A stretch of DNA of 64,000 nt from Chloroflexota bacterium. GTDB lineage: Bacteria; Chloroflexota; Anaerolineae; B4-G1; DUEL01. Made by a program: the position numbers and the translations under genes. Shown piece by piece: positions 23,624 through 32,736 of the stretch. Under the pieces are notes generated by a model. It saw only the letters and a list, made by a program, of their open reading frames with translations, searched no databases and was not told the origin of the DNA. Positions within the stretch are counted from its first letter, which is position 1, and every line of letters starts with the position of its first letter. The stretch covers positions 44,606-108,605 of the forward strand of contig JADBJJ010000003.1 of NCBI GenBank assembly GCA_014874475.1, read 5' to 3'.

Positions 23624-25804
23624 ATGCGCGCTCGGTGGATGTTCACTATGGCTCTCGCCCTGGTGGTCGCCGCATTGCCCCCGACGGCCGCCGGGGACGC
23701 CAGGCCGGTCACCCCGCTCCCGCCGGTGACCGACACCGACGGCTTCGCTGGCACCTGCTATTCCTTCTACCCCGATCCCTTCGGCCAGGTGCCGGGCCGC
23801 CCCTTTCTCCCTCTTATGCTCCAGGCCGGCTCCCGCTGGGACCGCTTTGACTTCTCCTGGCTCCAACTGGAGCCCCGGGAAGGGCAGTGGAACTTCTCGG
23901 ATCAGGACGAACTGGTGAGCGACCTGCGAGGGGCCGGGATGAACATCCTGGGGATTCTCCTTTGGACGCCTAACTGGGCCGCGACGGGGGATTGTATCCC
24001 CACCCCCGAATCGCTCCGGCTGGACCTGCGGCCCTCTCTGCGGCACGCGCCGGTTTCTCGCCCGACGGTCGCCCCGATGAGCGGTGCCCCTCCATGTATG
24101 ACCACCCCGCCCCGGGGCATCTTTGAGGAATGGAACGACTGGACTACTGCTGACGGCGACCCTCTCAATACCTGGGGCCGCTTCGTCTACACCGTTGCCT
24201 ATCGCTATCGGGATTCAGTCAAATACTGGGAGGTCTGGAATGAACCGGACCTCTCAATGTTCTGGAGCGGCACATCCGCCGATTACGCCCGGCTTCTTCA
24301 GGTGGCGTATCTGGCGGTGAAATCTGCCTGCCCGGATTGCCAGGTTCTCTTCGGCGGGATCGCCTATTATGAGAAACCCAACTTCTACCGCTGGGTACTG
24401 AACCACTTAAAGGACGCCCCCGACGCCTTAACCCACAACTACTATTTTGACGCGATGGCCATTCACCTTTACCATCGTTCCTCCAGCATCTACGACGTCA
24501 CCCAGGTCATCCGCAGCGGCATGCGGGAGTTTGTCTCCGAACAGCCGATCTGGCTCACAGAGACCGGTTCGCCGGTTTGGGACGATTCGTCGGTCATCAG
24601 CCCCACCGTCCCCTACATCTGGTCCGCCACAATGGATGAGGCGGCGGCTTATGTCATCCAGTCCTACGCCAACGCGCGGGCGGCCGGGATTGAGCGCTAC
24701 TTCTTCTTCCGCGCCCACGACGACTATTGCGATAAGAACCGGGACGGCGATTGCAGCGATCCGGAGGACTACGGTATGGGCGAACTTTTCGGTCTGGTGC
24801 GGAACGACCGCACCCTCCGCCCGGCCTACGTTGCCTTCCAGGTGGCGACGACGTACCTGGTTTCACCGACGATGGTGACCAGCGTCAACCACTCTATCGG
24901 AGTGCGGCGGGTGACCTTCTGGGGCACGCCCCGGGGGAAAGTCAGCGTCCTCTGGAACACCGTTCCCACGGCGACGGTCTTCTCCTACCCGGCGACGCTC
25001 CCCACCGCCATACTGGTGGACCGATGGGGTGTCACCCGCACCATCACGGCGACGAATGGGGCCTACTCTCTCTTTCTCCCCGGCGCGACGGCCAACAACG
25101 GTACTTCGCCCTCCGACTACATCATCGGCGGGGAGCCGTATCTGGTCATAGAGACGGATATCGTCCCGCCCACTGCCACGGTCCGCTCGGTGACGGTCTC
25201 CCTGCCCCCCACGGTCACGGTCTCCTGGGAGGGGGCCGACGATGCTGCTGGAATCTGGGGCTACGATGTGCAGGTTCGGGAAGGGACGGCGGCCTGGGTG
25301 ACCTGGCTGACGCTCACCCCCACGACCAGCAGCGCGTACATGGTTCCCCGGACGGGTACCTGGTGCTTCCGCGCGCGGGCCTGGGACCGGGCGGGGAATC
25401 GGGGGGGATGGTCGCCGGAGGTCTGCGCGGCGGTTACCCCGACGCGCACCCTCCACCTGACGGTGGATGCGGTCTTCGGGGATGAGAACCGGGACGGGGA
25501 GCCGGGCCCGGATGAGCCGACCCTGACCGCGACGCTGCGATTGCTGGACCCGACGGGGGCGGATGCCGTTGCGCCCACGGTGGGGACGTCCTGGGAGTTC
25601 ACGGCGACGTTACCGGTGGCGGTGTACACGCTGGAGGTGACGCCGGAGGGCTGGCCTTCCCCGCCGCCGGGGTGGCTACCCCACCGGATGCCGGTAGCGG
25701 TCCATTCAGGGGTGGATGTTCAGGAGGTCCGCCTGGTGGTTGCCCTACAGCCCCACCGGGCCAGCCTGTATCTGCCGGTGACATTCAAGGGGGCTGCGCC
25801 ATAG
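23624..25804 (+). CDS. Secreted clan GH-A glycoside hydrolase-like protein with C-terminal beta-sandwich domains
   Basis: 726 residues. A signal peptide (ALALVVAALPPTAAG) is followed by a TIM-barrel domain of about 400 residues. WEVWNEPD at 202-209 supplies the acid/base Glu207 after the conserved Asn, and IWLTETGSP near 309-317 supplies the nucleophile Glu313: the clan GH-A pattern of GH39, GH5 and relatives. Residues 420-510 look like a beta-sandwich, 515-605 a fibronectin III-like domain (VTVSWEGADDAAGIWGYDVQ), and 610-720 a carboxypeptidase-regulatory-like domain with DENRDGEPGPDE, a likely calcium loop. Substrate is probably an extracellular glycan. GAGGAGGAG lies just upstream of the ATG. 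It may be a glycan-binding pseudoenzyme, but both glutamates are present. Confidence 0.82.
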   Translation: MRARWMFTMALALVVAALPPTAAGDARPVTPLPPVTDTDGFAGTCYSFYPDPFGQVPGRPFLPLMLQAGSRWDRFDFSWLQLEPREGQWNFSDQDELVSDLRGAGMNILGILLWTPNWAATGDCIPTPESLRLDLRPSLRHAPVSRPTVAPMSGAPPCMTTPPRGIFEEWNDWTTADGDPLNTWGRFVYTVAYRYRDSVKYWEVWNEPDLSMFWSGTSADYARLLQVAYLAVKSACPDCQVLFGGIAYYEKPNFYRWVLNHLKDAPDALTHNYYFDAMAIHLYHRSSSIYDVTQVIRSGMREFVSEQPIWLTETGSPVWDDSSVISPTVPYIWSATMDEAAAYVIQSYANARAAGIERYFFFRAHDDYCDKNRDGDCSDPEDYGMGELFGLVRNDRTLRPAYVAFQVATTYLVSPTMVTSVNHSIGVRRVTFWGTPRGKVSVLWNTVPTATVFSYPATLPTAILVDRWGVTRTITATNGAYSLFLPGATANNGTSPSDYIIGGEPYLVIETDIVPPTATVRSVTVSLPPTVTVSWEGADDAAGIWGYDVQVREGTAAWVTWLTLTPTTSSAYMVPRTGTWCFRARAWDRAGNRGGWSPEVCAAVTPTRTLHLTVDAVFGDENRDGEPGPDEPTLTATLRLLDPTGADAVAPTVGTSWEFTATLPVAVYTLEVTPEGWPSPPPGWLPHRMPVAVHSGVDVQEVRLVVALQPHRASLYLPVTFKGAAP

Positions 25805-25822
25805 TCGCGCTGGTTTGGGGTA

Positions 25823-25902
25823 CGGATCAACCACGGATCAACCACGGATGAACGCAGATGAACACGGGTGGACGCAGATGGACGCGGATGGACGCGGATA
25901 AG
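25823..25902. repeat. Degenerate inverted partner of the 42-bp array (GGAT-type submotifs every 10-11 bp)
   Basis: Eight related submotifs of the form CGGAT/CAGAT/CGGGT occur at 25823, 25834, 25845, 25855, 25865, 25875, 25885 and 25895, spaced 10-11 bases apart. They are the reverse complement of the ATCCGTG submotif in the array that begins at 25921, so the two blocks face each other across about 20 bases (CCCCTATTCTGTCCGTTC). No gene is present. Confidence 0.7.
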
Positions 25903-25920
25903 CCCCTATTCTGTCCGTTC

Positions 25921-26298
25921 AATTTATCCGTGTTAATCTGTGTTATTCCGCGGTTTCCTGTCAATTTATCCGTGTCAATCCGTGTTAACCCGTGGTTTTC
26001 TGTCAATTTATCCGTGTCAATCCGTGTTAATCCGTGGTTTCCTGTCAATTTATCCGTGTCAATCCGTGTTAATCCGTGGTTTCCTGTCAATTTATCCGTG
26101 TCAATCCGTGTTAATCCGTGGTTTCCTGTCAATTTATCCGTGTCAATCCGTGTTAATCCGTGGTTTCCTGTCAATTTATCCGTGTCAATCCGTGTTAATC
26201 CGTGGTTTCCTGTCAATTTATCCGTGTCAATCCGTGTTAATCCGTGGTTTCCTGTCAATTTATCCGTGTCAATCCGTGTTAATCCGTGGTTTTCTGTT
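25921..26298. repeat. Tandem repeat array, about nine copies of a 42-bp unit
   Basis: The unit contains ATCCGTGTCAATCCGTGTTA then ATCCGTGGTTTCCTGTCAATTT. The first copy is diverged and the next eight nearly identical, differing mainly at one T/C position. Inside each unit ATCCGTG recurs at steps of 10, 10 and 22 bases, so the submotifs follow the helical turn. Because 42 is a multiple of three, all copies are open in both directions and create false reading frames. The array lies between the convergent glycoside hydrolase and uvrB genes and supplies the last codons and stop of uvrB (26279-26296). There are no unique spacers, so it is not CRISPR. Similar dispersed repeats are, from memory, common in environmental Chloroflexota and Planctomycetota. 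Confidence 0.93.
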
Positions 26299-28318
26299 CA
26301 ATTACCCCCAGCCGACGGTTCCGCTCCCAGGGTGGGATCCGCTCCTCTTTCTCTGCCAGCAATTGTCGCAACTCAAAGATGCGGTCCCGCAGTATGGCCG
26401 CCTTTTCAAATTCCAGTTCCTCCGCCGCTTTCCGCATCTCCTTCTCCAGTTCCCGGATCAGCCGCGCCAGGTCGTTTTTGGACATCATCGTAACGGGCGC
26501 TTCCGGTTGACGGGCCGTCTGTGCGCGCACCCGGTCGGTCAGGTCGCGGATTTCTTTGACGATGGTGGCGGGGGTGATGCCGTGCTCCTGGTTGTACTTC
26601 ATCTGGATGGCCCGGCGACGTTCTGTCTCTTCTATTGCCCGCCTCATAGAGTCGGTGATGCGGTCGGCGTAGAGGACGGCGGTGCCGTGGACATGACGGG
26701 CCGCCCGCCCGATGGTCTGGATGAGCGCCGTATCCGAGCGCAGGAAGCCCTCTTTATCCGCGTCCAGAATCGCCACCAGGCTCACCTCCGGCAAGTCCAG
26801 CCCCTCCCGCAGCAGGTTGATGCCCACGACAACGTCGTAGACGCCCATACGCAGGTCCCGCAGAATCTCCACCCGCTCTATGGTCTGCACCTCGCTGTGG
26901 AGATAGTGGACCTTAATGCCCAGTTCCCGCAGATAGTCCGCCAGGTCCTCCGCCATACGTTTGGTGAGAGTGGTGACCAGCACCCGCTCCCCGCGCGCTA
27001 CCCGCTCCCGGATACGCCCGATGAGGTCATCTACCTGCCCCTTCGCTGGCCGGACGATAATTTCGGGGTCCACGATGCCGGTGGGCCGGATGATCTGCTG
27101 TACCACTTGCTGGCTCTTCTCCAGTTCATAGGGGCCGGGGGTGGCGGAGGTATAGATGACCTGGTTGACCCGGGCCTCAAACTCCTCAAAGGTCAGGGGA
27201 CGGTTATCCAGCGCGGAGGGGAGCCGGAAACCGTATTCCACCAGCGTCTCCTTCCGGCTCCGGTCGCCGTTGTACATCCCCCGAATCTGCGGGATGGTCA
27301 TATGGGACTCGTCCACGATGAGCAAATAGTCGGCGGGGAAGTAGTCCATCAGCGTCCAAGGGGGAGAGCCTGGTGGTCGCTGCTGGAGGTGGCGGGAATA
27401 GTTCTCGATCCCTGCGCAGTAGCCGACCTCGCGGATCATCTCCATGTCATAGCGGGTGCGCTGCTCCAACCGCTGGGCCTCTAAGAGTTTCCCCAGAGCG
27501 CGCAATTCCTTCAGCCGTTCCTCCAGTTCCGCTTCTATGTCGGCCAGCGCTCTCTCTCGTTTCTCGTCTGGAGTGATGAAGGCTTTGGCAGGGAAAATGT
27601 GGATCTCTTCCCGTTCAGCCAGCACCTCGCCGGTGAGAGGATGAATCTCGGTGATGCGCTCAATCTCGTCCCCCCAGAAACCGATGCGGTAGGCGGTTTC
27701 GCTGTAGGCGGGCGCAATTTCCAGCGTGTCGCCGCGCACACGGAAGCGACCCCGGACCAGTTCCAGGTCATTGCGTTCGTAGTAGATGCTCACCAGATGG
27801 CGGAGGACAGTCTCCCGGCGGTGCCGTTCGCCCTGGGCCAGCCGCAGCGTCACCCGTCCCCACTCATCCGGGTCGCCGATGGCGTAGATGCAAGAGACGG
27901 AGGCGACGATGATGACGTCCCGGCGGGAGAAGACGGCCGACATCGCCGCCAGCCGGAGGCGGTCAATCTCTTCGTTAGTGGCCGCGTCTTTCTCTATGTA
28001 GAGGTCGTACTGGGGGAGGTAGGCCTCGGGCTGGTAGTAATCGTAATAGGAGACGAAGTACTCCACCGCGTTGGAGGGGAAGAACTGGCGGAACTCGGCG
28101 TAGAGTTGGGCGGCCAGGGTCTTATTGTGGGAAATGACCAGGGTGGGCTTCTGAACGGCCTCTATAACTTTGGCCATTACGTATGTCTTCCCGGTTCCTG
28201 TCGCTCCCAGTAGCGTTTGGTGCTTGTAGCCGCAACGGAGTCCCTCCGCCAGCGCGGTGATGGCCTCCGGCTGGTCGCCTGTGGGTTGAAATTCGGAGAC
28301 TAACTGGAATCGGGGCAT
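26279..28318 (-). CDS. uvrB: Excinuclease ABC subunit B
   Basis: A 679-residue DNA damage-verifying helicase-like ATPase of nucleotide excision repair. Walker A GATGTGKT is at 38-45, the damage-probing beta hairpin [13 protein letters not shown] is near 94, Walker B-like DESH and the helicase motifs [15 protein letters not shown] and QTIGRAARH follow, and the C-terminal UVR motif ([17 protein letters not shown]) near 645 contacts UvrC. The last six residues (EQKTTD) and the TAA stop are read from the 42-bp repeat array, so the original 3' end was probably replaced. The essential domains are intact. Confidence 0.96.
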   Translation of the reverse strand: MPRFQLVSEFQPTGDQPEAITALAEGLRCGYKHQTLLGATGTGKTYVMAKVIEAVQKPTLVISHNKTLAAQLYAEFRQFFPSNAVEYFVSYYDYYQPEAYLPQYDLYIEKDAATNEEIDRLRLAAMSAVFSRRDVIIVASVSCIYAIGDPDEWGRVTLRLAQGERHRRETVLRHLVSIYYERNDLELVRGRFRVRGDTLEIAPAYSETAYRIGFWGDEIERITEIHPLTGEVLAEREEIHIFPAKAFITPDEKRERALADIEAELEERLKELRALGKLLEAQRLEQRTRYDMEMIREVGYCAGIENYSRHLQQRPPGSPPWTLMDYFPADYLLIVDESHMTIPQIRGMYNGDRSRKETLVEYGFRLPSALDNRPLTFEEFEARVNQVIYTSATPGPYELEKSQQVVQQIIRPTGIVDPEIIVRPAKGQVDDLIGRIRERVARGERVLVTTLTKRMAEDLADYLRELGIKVHYLHSEVQTIERVEILRDLRMGVYDVVVGINLLREGLDLPEVSLVAILDADKEGFLRSDTALIQTIGRAARHVHGTAVLYADRITDSMRRAIEETERRRAIQMKYNQEHGITPATIVKEIRDLTDRVRAQTARQPEAPVTMMSKNDLARLIRELEKEMRKAAEELEFEKAAILRDRIFELRQLLAEKEERIPPWERNRRLGVIEQKTTD

Positions 28319-28349
28319 AGGAAATCGGCGAATTGCAGAATGATGGGAC

Positions 28350-29486
28350 TTAGCCAGCGGAAGGTTCGGCGGCCTGGCGGGCCAGGGCGATGGCGCCCAG
28401 GACGCCGGCTTGCGCTCCCAGCGCCGGCGGGATGATGTACGCCTGCCGCTGCTCTTCGTCCAGGATTGGAGGGGCCTGGATGTAGCCGTTCAGCAGTTGG
28501 GTCACTTCGGCCCGGATGCGGGGAAAGAGATGCAGTTGCTTCATCACCCCGCCGCCCAGGATGATGCGCTGGGGGGAGAGGGTGCAGATGAAATTGGCCA
28601 GGGCCAGGGCCAGGTAGTGAGCCTCCAACGCCCACGCCGGATGATCGGGGGGCAGGTCCTCCGGCGGCGCGCCCCAGCGCGCCGCGATGGCGGGGCCGCA
28701 GGCCAGTCCCTCCAGACAGTCGCCGTGGTACGGGCAACAGCCCTCAAAAGGGTCGGCCTGCCAGTTATGGGGGATGCGAATGTGCCCCATTTCCGGATGG
28801 AGCAGGCCGTGAATCAGGCGCCCACTGACCATTCCTCCGCCCCCGATGCCGGTTCCGACGGTCAGGTAGATGAACGTATCCAGCCCCCGAGCAGCGCCCC
28901 AGAGCCCCTCCGCCAGGGCCGCGCCGTTGACGTCGGTATCAAACCCGACGGGCAGGTTCAGGCCCCGCCGAATCTCGCCCGCCAGGTCCACATTCTGCCA
29001 GCCGGGCTTAGGGGTAGATGTGATGTAGCCGAAAGTCGGCGAGGCGGGGTTCAGGTCCACCGGACCGAAAGAGGCAATGCCGATGGCGCAGAGAGCGCCT
29101 CCCAGCCGATCCCGCTGTTCCCGAAAGAAATCCAGTGCCCGGTGGATGGTCTCCTGGGGAGTGGTGGTCGGGAAGCGAGCCACGGCGCGAAGGTCATCGG
29201 GCCCCGTGCCGACTGCGCAGACGAATTTGGTGCCACCGGCCTCAAGGCCCCCGTAGAGGGGCGGATTTCGTAGGGTCGTTCCGGTTGGATGCCCCAAAAG
29301 TGTGTGCTGATTCTTGCCCTCATCCTCCTCACCGGCTCCCTCCCCCTTCTCGCTTGCCTGCGGCGACGGGAGAGGGGAGTGGAGGGTGGAAACGGAAGAA
29401 CGGCGGGGCCTCTCGGGGCTCTGAACCGACATGGCTTTGTGAGACTCAACAAAGAGGCTGGCCATTCCTACTTTCAGACTCTGCAT
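28350..29486 (-). CDS. ROK-family sugar kinase (fructokinase-like)
   Basis: The conserved part starts at [16 protein letters not shown] near residue 78: this is the ATP phosphate loop in the form seen in ROK fructokinases. GTGIGGG near 217 is the second phosphate motif, the Asp in FDTDVNGAA is the catalytic base region, and GHIRIP with [11 protein letters not shown] near 245-262 is the zinc site of the fructokinase subgroup. The first 75 residues (Ser/Pro/Glu-rich) do not match the family and are encoded by a GC-rich imperfect palindrome at 29336-29385, so the true start is probably a non-ATG codon near 29260-29290. It phosphorylates fructose or a related hexose. It ends 31 bases after the uvrB start on the same strand. 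Confidence 0.85.
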   Translation of the reverse strand: MQSLKVGMASLFVESHKAMSVQSPERPRRSSVSTLHSPLPSPQASEKGEGAGEEDEGKNQHTLLGHPTGTTLRNPPLYGGLEAGGTKFVCAVGTGPDDLRAVARFPTTTPQETIHRALDFFREQRDRLGGALCAIGIASFGPVDLNPASPTFGYITSTPKPGWQNVDLAGEIRRGLNLPVGFDTDVNGAALAEGLWGAARGLDTFIYLTVGTGIGGGGMVSGRLIHGLLHPEMGHIRIPHNWQADPFEGCCPYHGDCLEGLACGPAIAARWGAPPEDLPPDHPAWALEAHYLALALANFICTLSPQRIILGGGVMKQLHLFPRIRAEVTQLLNGYIQAPPILDEEQRQAYIIPPALGAQAGVLGAIALARQAAEPSAG

Positions 29487-29561
29487 AGGTGAATGTGGTG
29501 CATATCAACGGTAGTCATTGTACTGCGCGCCGGAGCGTTTGTCAACAGGATCGTGGCTGGC

Positions 29562-29589
29562 TTGACCCTTTCTCTATCTGCGGTATACT
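29562..29589 (+). promoter_or_regulatory. Promoter of the MATE transporter gene
   Basis: TTGACC at 29562-29567, a 16-base spacer and TATACT at 29584-29589, about 20 bases before ATG 29611, giving a short leader with AAGGTGAGG as ribosome binding site. Confidence 0.6.
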
Positions 29590-29610
29590 GGGGCGAAAGG
29601 TGAGGTCTCT

Positions 29611-30990
29611 ATGGGTACCGTTCCGTTAGCCAAACGAGTAGCCGGAAAGCCCGCACCGCAACAGGGGATCACCACCCAGGTACTCAGTCTGGCATGGCCT
29701 GTCGTCGTGGAGCAGATGCTGGGGACGGCGGTGGGGCTGGTAAATACTTACATCGTGGGTCACCTGGGCGCGGCGGCGCTGGCGGCGGTGGGCCTGGGTT
29801 CGCAACTGGTGATGCTGCTGAGCGCGTTCTTCAGCGCGGCCGGGGTGGGCGGGACAGCCTTGGTTGCCCGTGCCGTCGGTGCCGGGGACCAGCAGGAGGC
29901 GGAAGCGTTCGCCGGGCAATCTTTGCTCCTGGCGCTGGCCATCGGGGTCCTGACGGCGGTCCCCTGCCTGGTGGGGGGCGGCTGGATGCTGAGGGCCCTG
30001 GGCGGCGAGCCGGATGTGGTGGCTTCGGGCCGGCTCTATCTGCTGGCGGTGGGCACGACCATGCCGTTGATGGCTCTGCTCTACGTGGGCAACGCGACCA
30101 TCCGGGGAGCGGGGGATACCCGGACCCCGATGGTCATTATGGCGGTGGTCAACGTGGTGAACGCGGCCCTCTCGTGGAGCCTGGTCTACGGCATTGGCCC
30201 GCTGCCGGCCCTGGGAGTCCTGGGGGCTGGCATCGGCGCAGCGGCGGGGTCCGCCGTTGGCGGTATACTGGTTGTGCGGTCCCTCTTGAGGGGACGGGCT
30301 GCTGGCGGACTGCGGGTCTCCCGGGCCGGATTGCGGCTGGACGTGGCGCGCGCCTGGCGGCTGCTGCGTATCGGGCTTCCCAGCGGGGCTGAGCAGGGGC
30401 TGATGCGGCTGGCGCAGGTGGTGATGGCTTCCGTGGTGACCGTTCTGGGCACCGCGGCCTATGCCGGGCACCAACTGGGCATCCAGTTGCTCTCGGTGGC
30501 TTTTACCCCGGGGTTTGCCTTCTCTGTCGCTGCGACGACGCTGGTGGGGCAGGAATTGGGACGTCAGTCCCCTCAGAGGGCGGCGGCCTGCACGATGACC
30601 GCATCATGGCTGGCGCTGGCGGTGATGTGCAGCGGAGGGGTTGCCGCTTTTTTCCTAGCCGAGCCGCTGGTCCGCTTCTTCACCTCCGACCCAGGGGTGA
30701 TCGCCCAGGGGGCCATAGCCGTTCGGGGTTGTGCCTTTATCCAGCCCTCGCTGGCCTGGTACTTTGTCCTCTCCGGCGCGCTGCGCGGCGCTGGAGATAC
30801 CGGCTACGTCCTGCTGGCCCAGGCCCTGCCCATCTGGCTGGTCCGCCTGCCCCTTTCCTGGCTCCTGGGGATCGTAGCCGGTCTGTCCCTTCCTGGTATC
30901 TGGGCGGCGATGATTCTGGATATGAGCGTCCGCGCCCTGATGCTGGGGCTTCGCTTCCGCAACGGCGCCTGGAAACGGATCCGCGTGTAG
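29611..30990 (+). CDS. MATE family efflux transporter
   Basis: A 459-residue protein with twelve hydrophobic segments arranged as two homologous halves. VNTYIVGHLGAAALAAVGLGSQL in the first helix pair and GAGDTRTPM near 165 are MATE signatures (DinF/NorM type), and ALRGAGDTGYVLLAQ near 388 is the equivalent in the second half. It exports cationic compounds or drugs in exchange for Na+ or H+. It is monocistronic or leads the plus-strand run; a 39-base gap separates it from the enolase-family gene. Confidence 0.92.
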   Translation: MGTVPLAKRVAGKPAPQQGITTQVLSLAWPVVVEQMLGTAVGLVNTYIVGHLGAAALAAVGLGSQLVMLLSAFFSAAGVGGTALVARAVGAGDQQEAEAFAGQSLLLALAIGVLTAVPCLVGGGWMLRALGGEPDVVASGRLYLLAVGTTMPLMALLYVGNATIRGAGDTRTPMVIMAVVNVVNAALSWSLVYGIGPLPALGVLGAGIGAAAGSAVGGILVVRSLLRGRAAGGLRVSRAGLRLDVARAWRLLRIGLPSGAEQGLMRLAQVVMASVVTVLGTAAYAGHQLGIQLLSVAFTPGFAFSVAATTLVGQELGRQSPQRAAACTMTASWLALAVMCSGGVAAFFLAEPLVRFFTSDPGVIAQGAIAVRGCAFIQPSLAWYFVLSGALRGAGDTGYVLLAQALPIWLVRLPLSWLLGIVAGLSLPGIWAAMILDMSVRALMLGLRFRNGAWKRIRV

Positions 30991-31029
30991 GAATTGTTCT
31001 CACTTTAGGAGACACGACGGGAGTGGCCT

Positions 31030-32139
31030 ATGCGCATTGAGCGGATAGAGATTCGCTACGTTTGCCTGCCCTTGAAGCGGCATTTTGAGACCAGTTTCCG
31101 CCGCACTCAAGAGCGTCACACCATTCTGGTCACCGTCTGGGCCGACGGGGTGGAAGGGTGGGGGGAGTCCCCTGTAGAAGATGGCCCCTGGTTCTCGGCG
31201 GAGACGGTGGAGACAGCCTGGCACGTCCTGCGGGATTTCCTGATCCCGATGATGCTGGGTCAGGAGATAGAGCGCGCGGCCGATGTCTTCGCCCGGATGG
31301 GGCGGGTGCGCGGCCATCCGATGGCCAAAACCGGGTTAGAGGAGGCGCTCTGGGATGTGGAGGCCCGAGAGAAGGGAGTCCCCCTGGCGCGGCTCCTGGG
31401 AGGCGTGCGAGACCGCATCATAAGTGGTGTCAGCGTGGGCATCCAGGATACCCTTCCCGAACTTCTGGAACAGGTGGAGGGGTACCTGGCCCAGGGATAT
31501 CGGCGGGTCAAAGTGAAAATCAAGCCCGGGTGGGACCTGGACGTGGTGCGGGAACTGCGGAGTCGCTGGCCGACGGTGCCGCTGATGGTGGATGCCAATT
31601 CTGCCTATACCCTCGCGGATACGGGCCATCTGGCCGCGCTGGACGAATGGGGACTGCTGATGATAGAGCAACCGCTGGCTCACGACGACCTATACGAGCA
31701 CAGCCTGCTTCAGCGTCGGCTACGGACGCCGATCTGCCTGGACGAATCCATTCCCACCCCGTCCCACGCGCAGGCGGCGCTGCAACTGGGGAGTTGCCGC
31801 ATTATCAACATCAAACCGGGTCGGGTGGGGGGCCTGGCCCAGGCCCGCCGCATCCACGACCTCTGTCAGGATTGGCGACTGCCGGTCTGGTGCGGCGGAT
31901 TGCTGGAGACCGGTGTCGGACGGGCGCACAATATCGCCATCGCCAGTCTGCCCAACTATACCCTTCCCGGCGACATCTCCGCCAGCGACCGCTACTACGA
32001 ACGGGATATCGTCATCCCGCCTTTCCGCCTCAACCCTGACGGCACCATAGACGTTCCCCAGGGGCCGGGCATCGGCGTGGAGATAGACCGGGGGTTCCTG
32101 GAGACGGTCACCGTCCGGCGGGAGACGTTCTCTCTATGA
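31030..32139 (+). CDS. o-Succinylbenzoate synthase / N-succinylamino acid racemase-like enolase superfamily enzyme
   Basis: A 369-residue member of the muconate lactonising subgroup. The catalytic lysine pair is in RVKVKIKPGWD near 160, metal ligands follow in MVDANSAY near 189, IEQPL near 214 and LDES near 239, and the second catalytic lysine is in INIKPGRVGG near 263. GGLLETGVGRAHNIA near 292 is the OSBS/NSAR-type C-terminal barrel motif. It could make o-succinylbenzoate for menaquinone or racemise N-succinyl amino acids; no other men gene is in view, so the assignment between the two is open. Confidence 0.85.
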   Translation: MRIERIEIRYVCLPLKRHFETSFRRTQERHTILVTVWADGVEGWGESPVEDGPWFSAETVETAWHVLRDFLIPMMLGQEIERAADVFARMGRVRGHPMAKTGLEEALWDVEAREKGVPLARLLGGVRDRIISGVSVGIQDTLPELLEQVEGYLAQGYRRVKVKIKPGWDLDVVRELRSRWPTVPLMVDANSAYTLADTGHLAALDEWGLLMIEQPLAHDDLYEHSLLQRRLRTPICLDESIPTPSHAQAALQLGSCRIINIKPGRVGGLAQARRIHDLCQDWRLPVWCGGLLETGVGRAHNIAIASLPNYTLPGDISASDRYYERDIVIPPFRLNPDGTIDVPQGPGIGVEIDRGFLETVTVRRETFSL

Positions 32140-32185
32140 AAATGAAGCGGCATCCAATTGTAACTTTCCTGCCACAATGCCAGAA

Positions 32186-32213
32186 TTGACGGATTGGCCA
32201 TTTGTGCTATACT
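32186..32213 (+). promoter_or_regulatory. Promoter of the HNH endonuclease gene
   Basis: TTGACG at 32186-32191, a 16-base spacer and TATACT at 32208-32213. ATG 32233 is only 20 bases downstream with GGGAGG at 32221-32226, so the leader is very short. Confidence 0.6.
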
Positions 32214-32232
32214 TGTGGCAGGGAGGACGGGG

Positions 32233-32736
32233 ATGAACCAGCCGGTGCTGGTGCTGAACGGCAACTACGAGCCTCTGCACGTCTGTACGACGAAGCGGGC
32301 TATGGGACTGATTCTCTCCGGAAAAGCCGTGGTGGTGGAGAACGGTCGCGGGTTCATCCGCACCGTCTCCGCTGTCTATGAGCGGCCGTCGGTGATTCGC
32401 CTGGTCTTTGTCGTGCGTCGGCCTATGCCGCGCGTCCGCCTGACCAAGCGGGAGATTCTGCGGCGGGATGAGTACCGCTGCCAGTATTGCGGCCGGGAGA
32501 TCGCCAATCTGACGATAGACCACGTCATCCCGCGCCATCGGGGGGGCGAGCACTGCTGGGAGAATCTGGTGGCTGCCTGCCCCCAGTGCAACCGTCGCAA
32601 GGGGAGCCGCACGCTGGAAGAGGCCCGGATGACGCTCCTGCGGCCTCCCTTTGAACCTCGCCCTACTGCTCGGTACCTCTTTAGTACTTATCTGCGGGAA
32701 AATCAGGAGTGGGCCAAGTACATTGACGGGTGGTGA
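32233..32736 (+). CDS. HNH endonuclease family protein
   Basis: 167 residues. The N-terminal part (MNQPVLVLNGNYEPLHVCTTKRA) is the usual lead-in of a widespread actinobacterial/Chloroflexota-type HNH family. The HNH core holds zinc cysteines C83 and C86 (CQYC) and C116 and C119 (CPQC), the catalytic DH pair D96-H97, and ENLVAAC with the HNH Asn. Members are single-domain nucleases of uncertain role, not tied to a restriction system here. GGGAGG fixes the start. The 3' end overlaps the start of nadD. Confidence 0.88.
   Translation: MNQPVLVLNGNYEPLHVCTTKRAMGLILSGKAVVVENGRGFIRTVSAVYERPSVIRLVFVVRRPMPRVRLTKREILRRDEYRCQYCGREIANLTIDHVIPRHRGGEHCWENLVAACPQCNRRKGSRTLEEARMTLLRPPFEPRPTARYLFSTYLRENQEWAKYIDGW

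Noticed and set aside
25921..26298. CRISPR array
   Set aside because: Units are contiguous with no unique spacers, and no cas genes are present.
25827..26493. Repeat-encoded proteins in both directions (14-residue repeats [14 protein letters not shown] or [14 protein letters not shown])
   Set aside because: The 42-bp unit is a multiple of three, so frames stay open by arithmetic; there is no ribosome binding site and codon content is that of the DNA repeat.
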